This document shows positions 1 through 5,143 of a DNA stretch of 5,330 nucleotides, one piece after another. Location of the stretch: contig DBIS01000095.1 of assembly GCA_002296975.1 (NCBI GenBank), positions 1-5,330 on the forward strand, given 5' to 3'. A model generated the notes under the pieces. The model saw only the letters and a list, made by a program, of their open reading frames with translations. It had not been told where the DNA came from and did no database searches. The DNA is from Deltaproteobacteria bacterium UBA796. GTDB taxonomy: Bacteria; Myxococcota_A; UBA796. Numbering within the stretch: position 1 is the stretch's first letter; every line of letters starts with the position of its first letter. A program made the translations under genes and the position numbers.

Positions 1-520
1 TCACACCCAAGAATTTGGAAACCCCTTAAGGCTGCGTGCGGCCTTAGATGCGGGGGTGAAGGTCATCGTCGCCCACTGCGCGAGCCATGGGCAGTCCCTC
101 GATTTGGACCATCCAGACCATCCAAAAACACGGGCCTTCGGCTTGTTTATGCGCATGATGGATACCCCAGCCTACGAAGGCCAACTCTTCGGAGAGATTT
201 CCGCAATTTTGCTGATCAACCGGGTGGGCGGGGTGGCGAACACTTTGCTTGGCCGCACCGACTTGCACCATCGTCTGGTAAACGGCTCCGATCACCCGAT
301 TCCTGGCATCGACCCCTTGATAAACCTCACCCAGCTTTGGGCCATGGGTCTGCTCCAATGGAAAGACAAGGCAGGTATCGCCAAGCTGTTTAGACAAAAC
401 CCCCTGCTCGGTGACTTTGTACTCAAACGCTCCCTATGCCTCGATGGCGGCGCGCCCAACGGCTTTCCAGCCGAGGTGTTTTGTCCAGACTCAAAGGTGT
501 TTCCTTTATTGGACGCTTGA
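1..520 (+). CDS. Amidohydrolase / metal-dependent hydrolase, 3' part (5' end outside window)
   Basis: This is the C-terminal 172 residues of a larger protein. The frame is open from base 2 (first visible codon His, HTQEFGNP) to the TGA at 518-520, so an internal GTG at 56 is not the real start. The pattern fits a TIM-barrel amidohydrolase of the Amidohydrolase_2 type: a strand-end His at visible residue 1, then VIVAHC at residues 21-26, where the His is a likely metal ligand, and NGSDHP at 94-99, whose Asp97 matches the last, catalytic/metal Asp of the family (usual form GSDxP). The HxH motif expected on strand 1 would lie upstream of the window. Such enzymes hydrolyse or decarboxylate small molecules in the cytoplasm; the substrate cannot be told. 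About 75 residues follow the GSD motif, mostly a helical tail. The next gene is convergent. Family call fairly sure, specific function unknown. Confidence 0.8.
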   Translation, partial: HTQEFGNPLRLRAALDAGVKVIVAHCASHGQSLDLDHPDHPKTRAFGLFMRMMDTPAYEGQLFGEISAILLINRVGGVANTLLGRTDLHHRLVNGSDHPIPGIDPLINLTQLWAMGLLQWKDKAGIAKLFRQNPLLGDFVLKRSLCLDGGAPNGFPAEVFCPDSKVFPLLDA

Positions 521-583
521 TGGGCTCAAAAGGGTACCTCGTCTGAAAAATCAGGGACCGAAGACACAACCGAGGCCGCGTGC

Positions 584-598
584 AGCGGTCTGACCGCT
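584..598. terminator. Hairpin between convergent genes, weak terminator candidate
   Basis: A perfect 6-bp inverted repeat, AGCGGT-CTG-ACCGCT, sits in the 88-bp gap between the stop of the amidohydrolase (520) and the stop of the minus-strand gene (609). On the plus strand it is followed by only TTTG, so the U-tract is poor. The position between two converging stop codons suits a bidirectional terminator, but the stem is short and this remains a candidate. Confidence 0.3.
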
Positions 599-608
599 TT
601 GACCTGCC

Positions 609-1073
609 TCATGCTGTGCCCGGAGATGTGCTGCGAGCGATGAGCGCACCTTGTGTAATCAAAAGCCGCGCATCGGCCTGATCGGCAGCCAAGTCCATCA
701 CCATGGCGTCGTCCTCTTTGCCCTGACGACTCAGATATTGGGCGAGCCACCGGCGATTGTGGGCGACGGCCTCGAGGTGCAAACAATAAAATTGTCCGCT
801 CACAGCCCGAAGCAAAGCGTTGAGCTCTGCCCCGACTTGAGGCTGTGGAAAATTCATCGCAAAGCGAAGGCCATTGGCGAGTTTATGGGGTGTTTTCAAA
901 AAAAATCCTGTGCGGGGTGAGAAGACGGCGGCAGCCAGGCCGGCAAGATTACCGACCGATAAAAAAGGCGAAAATACGGAGATAGGGGTGGTGATGAACA
1001 AGCGGTGATCTGTGCGCACGGCGAAGCCATAAGCTCGGGCCAAAACAGGTGAGAGCACCACTCTCAACAACAT
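609..1073 (-). CDS. Hypothetical protein, 154 aa, unknown family
   Basis: I do not recognise this protein. The frame runs from an ATG at 1073-1071 to a TGA at 611-609; an in-frame TGA lies nine codons upstream, so the protein cannot extend much further. It looks coding: codon choice resembles the neighbours (GCC, GGC, CTC, CGC common) and the amino-acid mix is normal, with alternating hydrophobic residues. The first half (about 1-75) is hydrophobic and rich in Phe, Leu, Ala and Pro but has no clean membrane span. The second half (about 75-150, including QVGAELNALLRAV and DDAMVMDLAADQADARLL) looks helical. No Cys pair, nucleotide-binding loop or metal motif is seen. There is no clear Shine-Dalgarno ahead of the ATG. 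A perfect dyad lies 37 bp upstream (1111-1127). It lies downstream of the HAD gene on the same strand with a 113-bp gap, so co-transcription is possible but not shown. Confidence 0.6.
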   Translation of the reverse strand: MLLRVVLSPVLARAYGFAVRTDHRLFITTPISVFSPFLSVGNLAGLAAAVFSPRTGFFLKTPHKLANGLRFAMNFPQPQVGAELNALLRAVSGQFYCLHLEAVAHNRRWLAQYLSRQGKEDDAMVMDLAADQADARLLITQGALIARSTSPGTA

Positions 1074-1110
1074 AAATAGGCTATCATTCAGACGACGTCA
1101 TTCTTAAATT

Positions 1111-1127
1111 CGGACATATTTTGTCCG
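1111..1127. promoter_or_regulatory. Perfect dyad CGGACA-N5-TGTCCG, possible operator
   Basis: The sequence CGGACATATTTTGTCCG is a perfect 6-bp inverted repeat around an AT-only 5-bp centre. It lies in the 113-bp gap between the HAD gene and the 609-1073 gene, 37 bp ahead of the latter's ATG. The compact GC-arm/AT-centre form is typical of sites bound by dimeric helix-turn-helix or Rrf2-type regulators, which is general knowledge rather than proof. As RNA it would form a short hairpin, but the tract after it is not U-rich on either strand, so a terminator is less likely. No convincing -35/-10 pair could be placed around it. Confidence 0.4.
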
Positions 1128-1186
1128 GTTACCTTTCCATCCCCCAGTGCTGGTGGTTTATTTTTTTGGATCATGACTGGTACCGC

Positions 1187-1834
1187 TCACCCCCAGTCCG
1201 CGATCTCCCAACCTGCACGCCGAGCGTGACGTTTCAACCTCGGATCTGGGGCCACTGCCACCGGGCGCCCCACCCGAAGCATCACGGGTAAATCCGTAAA
1301 CGAGTCGGTATAAAAAGCACAATCGATAAGCGCGGCCTCTTTGTCGGCCAAATAGGCCTGAGCCGCAACCAGTTTTGCGTCACCGTAGCAGAGCTCGCCC
1401 ATGCCAGTAAAGCGCCCATCCTGTACCTCAAAGCGGGTACAGAGGGCACCATCAAGCCCAAGCGCCTCTACAACAAGCGCCGACATATAGCTTGAGCTTC
1501 CGGTCAACAGCACCAATGCCTCGCCTTGGCTGCGATGCGCCGCCAACACTGCAGCCACCCCCGGACGCACCCGATGGGCGATTTCGTCCTGCCAAAACGC
1601 GACTGTCCGCGCGATAATATCCGACTCGTCTTGACCCTTAAGCGCTAAAATTGCCTGCTTTACCGTGTCATCCACATTGCCGAAACCGAGTTGGTATAGG
1701 CCAATCATTCCGGCCATTTTGGCCGCAAACAGCTTGCCCATATGCCCCTGGCGAACCTGGCGCCGCACCCACAAGGTGGCTGAATTACAATCCAACACCG
1801 TGCGGTCAAGATCAAAGAATGCAATACCAGCCAT
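1187..1834 (-). CDS. HAD-superfamily hydrolase, subfamily IB (phosphatase-like)
   Basis: A complete 215-residue cytoplasmic hydrolase with all four HAD motifs. Motif I is FFDLDRT (residues 6-12), with Asp8 as likely nucleophile and Asp10 as acid/base. Motif II is LLTGSSS (109-115), with Thr111. Motif III is Lys154 in GDAKL. Motif IV is TDSFTDLP (176-183), with Asp177 and Asp181 as magnesium ligands. Residues about 15-90 form the helical C1 cap typical of subfamily IB, the group of SerB-like phosphatases and the uncharacterised 'HAD-IB hydrolase' family (TIGR01490-like), whose C-terminal PDPRL and GWEIADW strings match well. Family knowledge suggests a phosphomonoesterase; the substrate is unknown. 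I chose the ATG at 1834 because the nucleophile follows at residue 8 as expected and GGGG lies 5 nt upstream; the frame stays open further upstream, to about 2041, but that would overlap the divergent gene. That gene starts 45 bp away. Confidence 0.88.
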   Translation of the reverse strand: MAGIAFFDLDRTVLDCNSATLWVRRQVRQGHMGKLFAAKMAGMIGLYQLGFGNVDDTVKQAILALKGQDESDIIARTVAFWQDEIAHRVRPGVAAVLAAHRSQGEALVLLTGSSSYMSALVVEALGLDGALCTRFEVQDGRFTGMGELCYGDAKLVAAQAYLADKEAALIDCAFYTDSFTDLPVMLRVGRPVAVAPDPRLKRHARRAGWEIADWG

Positions 1835-1860
1835 TATAGCCCCGTAGCCTGTGCGGCTTT

Positions 1861-1866
1861 GGAGGG
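1861..1866 (+). promoter_or_regulatory. Shine-Dalgarno GGAGGG with long spacing
   Basis: GGAGGG is the only strong ribosome-binding sequence ahead of the ATG at 1880, but it is 13 nt away, longer than the usual 5-9. An in-frame TAG at 1868-1870 rules out any start between the two, so the ATG at 1880 remains the best choice. The long spacing may lower translation. Confidence 0.5.
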
Positions 1867-1879
1867 ATAGCACTCGTCC

Positions 1880-2392
1880 ATGCAAGGCAACAAGACGATC
1901 CATACCGGTGCCGCGGGCTGTGGCATGGGACTGTATGCCATCGCTCTCATTGGGGTCTGCATCATCGGAATCGCCGGCATTGTGGGCGCCACCATCGGTT
2001 TGCTCAACTCCGAGCCCGAAGAAGCCCGCGGCCTGGTCCACGGCTCAGAGGTCGCGGTCTGGCGGCTTCAAGCCATGCGCAAGGCCGGGTTGCTCAGCCT
2101 CACCGAAATCCCCGCAGCCTGGCACGATGAGAGCCCACGCTTTGATGGCACCACCGCATGCGTGCTCACCACCAAACACTTGAGTCGCCTAGAGGATGGT
2201 TTAACCACCACAATCCCCTGGGCCCTGGTGCGGGCAACCGAGGTCGCACGGACCAAAGAAGACACCATGACCATCACCGTCATTGGCGAAAACCACAGCC
2301 TGGCCTGTAATTTTGGCCCAAATGAGGGCGCTGAACGCTTTTTACGCATGGTTGAGGCCGAAATTCAGCGCGGAATCGACGCTGCCAACTGA
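1880..2392 (+). CDS. One-pass membrane protein with PH-like (bPH/GRAM-type) domain
   Basis: A 170-residue protein with a short N-terminus, one hydrophobic span at about 17-42 (rich in Ile, Gly, Ala and Val with a GxxxG-like pattern), then a soluble domain. Residues about 72-165 read as alternating beta strands closed by a helix: CVLTTKHLSRLEDGLTT, TIPWALVRATEV, TMTITVIGENHSLACNF, then an amphipathic helix AERFLRMVEAEIQR. The run 'LTTKxL...G....IPW..V..' followed by strands and a C-terminal helix is the pattern of bacterial PH-like domains, which bind lipids or proteins. The fold call is my inference from pattern alone. No catalytic motif is seen. ATG at 1880 is the first start after an in-frame TAG. 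The gene is divergent from the HAD gene (45 bp between starts) and its last 28 bp overlap the convergent TPR-like gene. Gene real: likely; fold: moderate. Confidence 0.75.
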   Translation: MQGNKTIHTGAAGCGMGLYAIALIGVCIIGIAGIVGATIGLLNSEPEEARGLVHGSEVAVWRLQAMRKAGLLSLTEIPAAWHDESPRFDGTTACVLTTKHLSRLEDGLTTTIPWALVRATEVARTKEDTMTITVIGENHSLACNFGPNEGAERFLRMVEAEIQRGIDAAN

Positions 2393-3357
2393 GCAGCCAC
2401 AGCATCTCGTGATGTCTTTAGGCGGCCGGTCACCCCACCCACCCATTGGGTCCGCACCGCCACACGCACACCCTCCTCATATCGGGCATGGGCCTTCGTC
2501 CTCAAGATGGCTGCCTTGGCCAAAACCGCCGCCTGGTAAGCATCACGTTGCCCTGCATCCACGGAGCGCGGGGGAGGATAAGCGATCATATCTTCAAATA
2601 ACTTGAGGTACGCATCCCCCAACATCAACAAGCCTTCCAAGGCAAACTCGGGCTCAGACAAGCCAAACATCACCACCGCCTGACGCTCCGCAGCGCCAAT
2701 CAGCGCCGCACGCTTTTTGAGGCGTTTGGCTGCCTTCGCGTTGCCCTTCAATCGGATCCTCGCCGCCTTTTCGAGCTGGACCCGAACCAAAGCCAGCCGA
2801 GCCTTTGCCCGAATCCAAGTCTTGTCGTCCTCACCCGACCCAAGGGCCGCCAAGATCCGTTTGATACCCACACGCTTTCGCCCCAGCCGCACCTCGGTGA
2901 TGCCCCGCTGCAACAACATGCTGCGTTGGTCCACCTCACTCCACGCCCCATCACGCTGTAAGGCAACAACCACCTTAATCGCAGCCCTGTGCTGACCGAG
3001 TTCCTCTAGACAATATGCCCGCCTAAACCGTGCATCAGCAGCAGCCTCAGACCCCGGCCAAAGCGATTCCACTCGCTCATACGCTGCGATGGCGTAGGGC
3101 CAGCGCTCGGTCACCTCGGCGAGCACACCCTGCTGGTAAGCAACCTGCGCTGAGACATTCCCGTCGCGTTCTACAGCCCTTTGAAGAAAATCTTGCGCCG
3201 CATCAAAAGCGCCCACCCGCCGCAAAGCCACAGCCTCGTCCAAAAGCTCCCGCTGGCTCGGCGCTGGAGACCCTTGAACAAGCGCTGGAGACCCTTGAAT
3301 ATGGTCGTCCACCGGCTGAGCAAAGCCAATCAACACGCTCGCCAAAAACAAAAGCAC
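2365..3357 (-). CDS. Exported TPR-like repeat protein
   Basis: A helical repeat protein of 330 residues from the GTG at 3357. Residues 1-14 (MLLFLASVLIGFAQ) form a hydrophobic signal-like segment with a likely cleavage after FAQ, so the protein is probably periplasmic or envelope-bound. A short linker (about 15-35) contains a duplicated QGSPA heptad. TPR-like helix pairs follow at about 36-160 (EAVALRRVGAFDAAQDFLQRAV; YAIAAYERVESLWP; ADARFRRAYCLEELGQHRAAI), then a basic helical region (182-222) and a final helical part ending RTQWVGGVTGRLKTSRDAV. TPR proteins act as scaffolds; no enzyme motif is seen. Start choice: the GTG has GGGGGA at 6 nt and puts the hydrophobic segment at the N-terminus, although that segment lacks the usual positive charge. 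The frame stays open to ATGs at 3510, 3591 and 3624; these would add 51-89 poorly coding-like residues. The divergent GT2 gene suggests, but does not prove, an envelope polysaccharide role. Confidence 0.78.
   Translation of the reverse strand: MLLFLASVLIGFAQPVDDHIQGSPALVQGSPAPSQRELLDEAVALRRVGAFDAAQDFLQRAVERDGNVSAQVAYQQGVLAEVTERWPYAIAAYERVESLWPGSEAAADARFRRAYCLEELGQHRAAIKVVVALQRDGAWSEVDQRSMLLQRGITEVRLGRKRVGIKRILAALGSGEDDKTWIRAKARLALVRVQLEKAARIRLKGNAKAAKRLKKRAALIGAAERQAVVMFGLSEPEFALEGLLMLGDAYLKLFEDMIAYPPPRSVDAGQRDAYQAAVLAKAAILRTKAHARYEEGVRVAVRTQWVGGVTGRLKTSRDAVAAQLAASIPR
3261..3299 (-). repeat. Tandem 21-bp direct repeat in the linker of the TPR-like gene
   Basis: An identical 18-bp block (GCGCTGGAGACCCTTGAA on the plus strand) occurs at 3261-3278 and again at 3282-3299, a period of 21 bp. 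In the TPR-like reading frame it encodes two copies of QGSPA separated by two residues, just after the signal segment. The period is a multiple of three, so copy changes would keep the frame. It looks like a recent slippage duplication in a flexible linker. Confidence 0.85.
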
Positions 3358-3370
3358 CAAAAATCCCCCA

Positions 3371-3410
3371 GAAAATAAAGTCCCCCCCCAGACCGTGGTC
3401 TGGAGGAGGG
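3371..3410 (-). terminator. Intrinsic-terminator-like hairpin in the TPR gene leader (possible attenuator)
   Basis: Read on the minus strand, bases 3409-3397 (CCTCCTCCAGACC) pair with 3394-3382 (GGTCTGGGGGGGG). The nominal 13 bp include two G-U wobbles; closing the loop realistically leaves 12 bp around CACG. The stem is followed at once by ACTTTATTTTC (3381-3371), a U-rich tract of the kind seen at rho-independent terminators. The plus-strand reading has an A-rich tract instead, so the signal points toward the TPR gene. It ends 13 nt before the chosen GTG start, just ahead of the GGGGGA ribosome-binding site. If the start is really at 3510 or further upstream, the hairpin lies inside the coding region and the terminator reading weakens. 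Confidence 0.45.
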
Positions 3411-3444
3411 TTACCGCCTTTGGTGGTGTGGACGTTGAAAATGG

Positions 3445-3464
3445 CCCCCCTAAAATAAGGGGGG
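3445..3464. repeat. G6/C6 hairpin in the TPR gene leader
   Basis: A 7-bp inverted repeat, CCCCCCT (3445-3451) and AGGGGGG (3458-3464), with a 6-nt AT-only loop. On the minus strand it precedes the terminator-like hairpin by about 35 nt. Its 3' G6 arm could instead pair with the CCTCCTCC 5' arm of that hairpin, so the two structures could in principle exclude each other. On the minus strand it is followed by CCATTTTC, too weak a U-tract to be a terminator itself. Confidence 0.5.
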
Positions 3465-3589
3465 AACCATGATCATCGCTTCTGACTACCTTTTCATAAA
3501 GGCTTGCCATCCACGATGAGAGCGAGCTCCCTAAGGAAAAATCCGGGGGCCAAATGATCGGTCCTAAGCACCCTCCAAGCAGAGCATCC

Positions 3590-3618
3590 ATGATAGCGGT
3601 TGAGATAAAACAAGCCAA
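3590..3618 (-). promoter_or_regulatory. Sigma-70-like promoter for the TPR-like gene
   Basis: On the minus strand TTGGCT (3618-3613; 4 of 6 matches to TTGACA) is followed after exactly 17 bp by TATCAT (3595-3590; 5 of 6 matches to TATAAT). Transcription would begin near 3583, giving a leader of about 225 nt before the GTG at 3357. It would also exclude the ATG at 3624 as the start, and the one at 3591 overlaps the -10 box. This is sequence resemblance only. Confidence 0.4.
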
Positions 3619-3651
3619 GAGCAAAGCTCAAAAACGATAGATGGCGGGGCC

Positions 3652-3666
3652 TATCCGCGCCGGATA
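3652..3666. promoter_or_regulatory. Dyad TATCCG-CGC-CGGATA just upstream of the GT2 start
   Basis: A perfect 6-bp inverted repeat with a 3-bp centre ends 10 bp before the ATG of the glycosyltransferase gene, where a ribosome-binding site would be expected and none is seen. It could be an operator, or an mRNA hairpin limiting translation. A related but not identical dyad (TATCG-CGT-CGATA core) follows the same gene at 5164-5180. Confidence 0.35.
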
Positions 3667-3676
3667 AACCCGAACC

Positions 3677-5143
3677 ATGCCTTCAGAATGGTTGATAGTT
3701 ACCCTGTACTTCTCCGTATTGGCAGCCATGGGCCTATGGGGCTTACACCGGATGATATTGTTGTCCTGGTTGACACACCCAGGGCCATTAAAGCAACACG
3801 CCAAGCCCGAGGAGCCCTGGAAACCCACCGTTTTGGTGCAACTGCCCATATTTAATGAGCCCCGCGTGGTCCAAAGAATCATCGACGCTGTTGCTCAACT
3901 CGACTGGCCCCGGCTCGAGATTCAAGTGCTGGACGATAGCACCGACGACACCGTTGCTCTCGCCGCGGCACGGGTTGCATATTGGCGCGCAAGCGGCTTG
4001 GACATCCGCCACATCCAACGCCCAGGTCGAGCGGGCTTTAAAGCCGGTGCCCTCTCCCATGGCCTGAAACACTCCACGGCGGAATTCGTCGCCATTTTTG
4101 ATGCGGATTTCATCCCCACCGCTGACTTTTTAAAGCGCATGATGCCCGAGCTTCAGGCCGAAAATGTTGGCATGGTGCAAGCCCGCTGGGGACACATCAA
4201 CCGAGATGAAAACTGGCTCACCCGAGTTCAGGCGATGCTCCTCGATGGCCACTTTGTGATCGAGCACACCGCCCGCTTTCGCGCTGGCTGCTTTTTTAAC
4301 TTCAACGGCACCGCAGGAATTTGGCGAAAAGCGGCCATCATCGATGCCGGTGGCTGGGCCCACGACACCATCACCGAAGACCTAGACCTGAGCTACCGGG
4401 CCCAACTCAAGGGATGGCGTTTTGTGTACCGAGAGGATGTGGTCGCTCCCGCTGAATTGCCCACAACCATGGGCGCATTTTTGACCCAACAACACCGATG
4501 GGCCAAAGGAACCGTTCAAACCGCCGCCAAACTTGTGGGCCCCATCGCCAAAGCACCGCTGCCGCTCAAGGTGCGCCTCGAAGCCATCAACCACCTGTGC
4601 ATGGTCGCCGCTTACCCGCTTGTGTTCATGCTCGCCTTACTGCTGCCCCTTTCCATCGTCGCCCGTGAAGCCATTTTCAACAACGGCCTTTTATGGCTCG
4701 ACATTGGCGCCGTCGTCGCCACCACAGGATCGATTTGCTGGTTTTATGCCGCAACACTGAAACACGCCGGCCAATCCATCGCTCAAAGATGGTGGGAAAT
4801 TCCCCTCGCGATGGCCCTCGGGGTTGGCTGCTCTGTCAGCCAGAGCCTCGCCGTTTTTGAAGGACTCTTCAGCGATGATGCCACCTTCGTCCGCACCCCA
4901 AAACGCGGTGACGGCCAGCCCTGGGTGACCCAAATCAAGCTCGGGCGATGGCTGGCCACCTCGGTCATGGCCCTCTATTATCTGGGGGCGTTCACCTGGG
5001 TTGCGTACACCGGTCGATGGGAAAGCCTGCTCTTTGTCGGCCTTTTGGGGACGGGATTTATACTTGTCAGCCTGGCTCAGTCAAAGGCTGTTGGCCGAGT
5101 TGAGGAAGCCGCTGCATTGGATATGGCACCCGCAACCAAGTAG
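3677..5143 (+). CDS. GT2 family processive glycosyltransferase (cellulose/glucomannan synthase type)
   Basis: A complete 488-residue inner-membrane beta-glycosyltransferase that would use a nucleotide sugar in the cytoplasm to extend and export a polysaccharide. One membrane span lies at about 5-31. The GT-A catalytic domain (about 48-290) carries every hallmark of processive GT2 enzymes: DDS (86-88), DAD (142-144, metal/UDP binding), TED (233-235, catalytic base Asp235) and QQHRW (271-275, the QxxRW acceptor-site motif). About five further spans follow (roughly 305-330, 336-360, 373-397, 425-445, 450-468). FVRTPKR at 404-410 is typical of the bacterial group related to plant CslA/CslC glucan and mannan synthases, so a beta-mannan, glucomannan or glucan product is likely; sequence alone cannot fix the sugar. 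No PilZ domain is present, unlike BcsA. The ATG at 3677 follows an in-frame TAA at 3665-3667; no Shine-Dalgarno is seen. No other glycan-synthesis gene adjoins it here. Confidence 0.92.
   Translation: MPSEWLIVTLYFSVLAAMGLWGLHRMILLSWLTHPGPLKQHAKPEEPWKPTVLVQLPIFNEPRVVQRIIDAVAQLDWPRLEIQVLDDSTDDTVALAAARVAYWRASGLDIRHIQRPGRAGFKAGALSHGLKHSTAEFVAIFDADFIPTADFLKRMMPELQAENVGMVQARWGHINRDENWLTRVQAMLLDGHFVIEHTARFRAGCFFNFNGTAGIWRKAAIIDAGGWAHDTITEDLDLSYRAQLKGWRFVYREDVVAPAELPTTMGAFLTQQHRWAKGTVQTAAKLVGPIAKAPLPLKVRLEAINHLCMVAAYPLVFMLALLLPLSIVAREAIFNNGLLWLDIGAVVATTGSICWFYAATLKHAGQSIAQRWWEIPLAMALGVGCSVSQSLAVFEGLFSDDATFVRTPKRGDGQPWVTQIKLGRWLATSVMALYYLGAFTWVAYTGRWESLLFVGLLGTGFILVSLAQSKAVGRVEEAAALDMAPATK

Larger units (their letters stand above)
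3358..3676. other. Divergent intergenic region between TPR-like and GT2 genes
   Basis: This 319-bp stretch separates two divergent genes. It contains a minus-strand sigma-70-like promoter (3590-3618), two GC-run hairpins in the presumed TPR leader (3382-3409 and 3445-3464), an 8-bp palindrome ATGATCAT at 3469-3476, and a dyad just before the GT2 start (3652-3666). The TPR frame stays open across most of it, up to 3624, but the peptide it would encode is not coding-like. I found no convincing -35/-10 pair for the GT2 direction. Confidence 0.55.

Noticed and set aside
651..920. Plus-strand frame of 89 codons opposite the unknown 609-1073 gene
   Set aside because: It begins at a TTG without a ribosome-binding site and its peptide has an unnatural mix; the minus-strand frame has better codon usage and length.
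1141..1168. Hairpin CAG/CTG followed by TTTATTTTTTT, terminator-like on the plus strand
   Set aside because: The stem has only three or four pairs once the loop is allowed, and there is no plus-strand gene nearby to end; only read-through from the amidohydrolase 620 bp away would use it.
1711..1725. Perfect dyad CGGCCA-TTT-TGGCCG
   Set aside because: It lies inside the HAD coding region and encodes ordinary residues (AAKMAG); there is no reason to give it a separate role.
1835..2041. N-terminal extension of the HAD frame
   Set aside because: The DLDRT nucleophile motif belongs within the first dozen residues of this family, and the extension would be wholly antisense to the PH-like gene.
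3364..3450. Possible G-quadruplex from G runs on the minus strand
   Set aside because: The G6, G8 and G5 runs are too far apart or too few for a standard four-run motif with short loops; the hairpins explain them better.
3030..3458. Plus-strand frame of 142 codons opposite the TPR-like gene
   Set aside because: The peptide is rich in Pro, Arg, Lys and Ser without hydrophobic periodicity, as expected for the antisense of a helical repeat gene.
3600..3641. Plus-strand promoter for the GT2 gene using TTGAGA
   Set aside because: No acceptable -10 box lies 16-18 bp downstream; the nearest candidate (GATAGA) is about 30 bp away.
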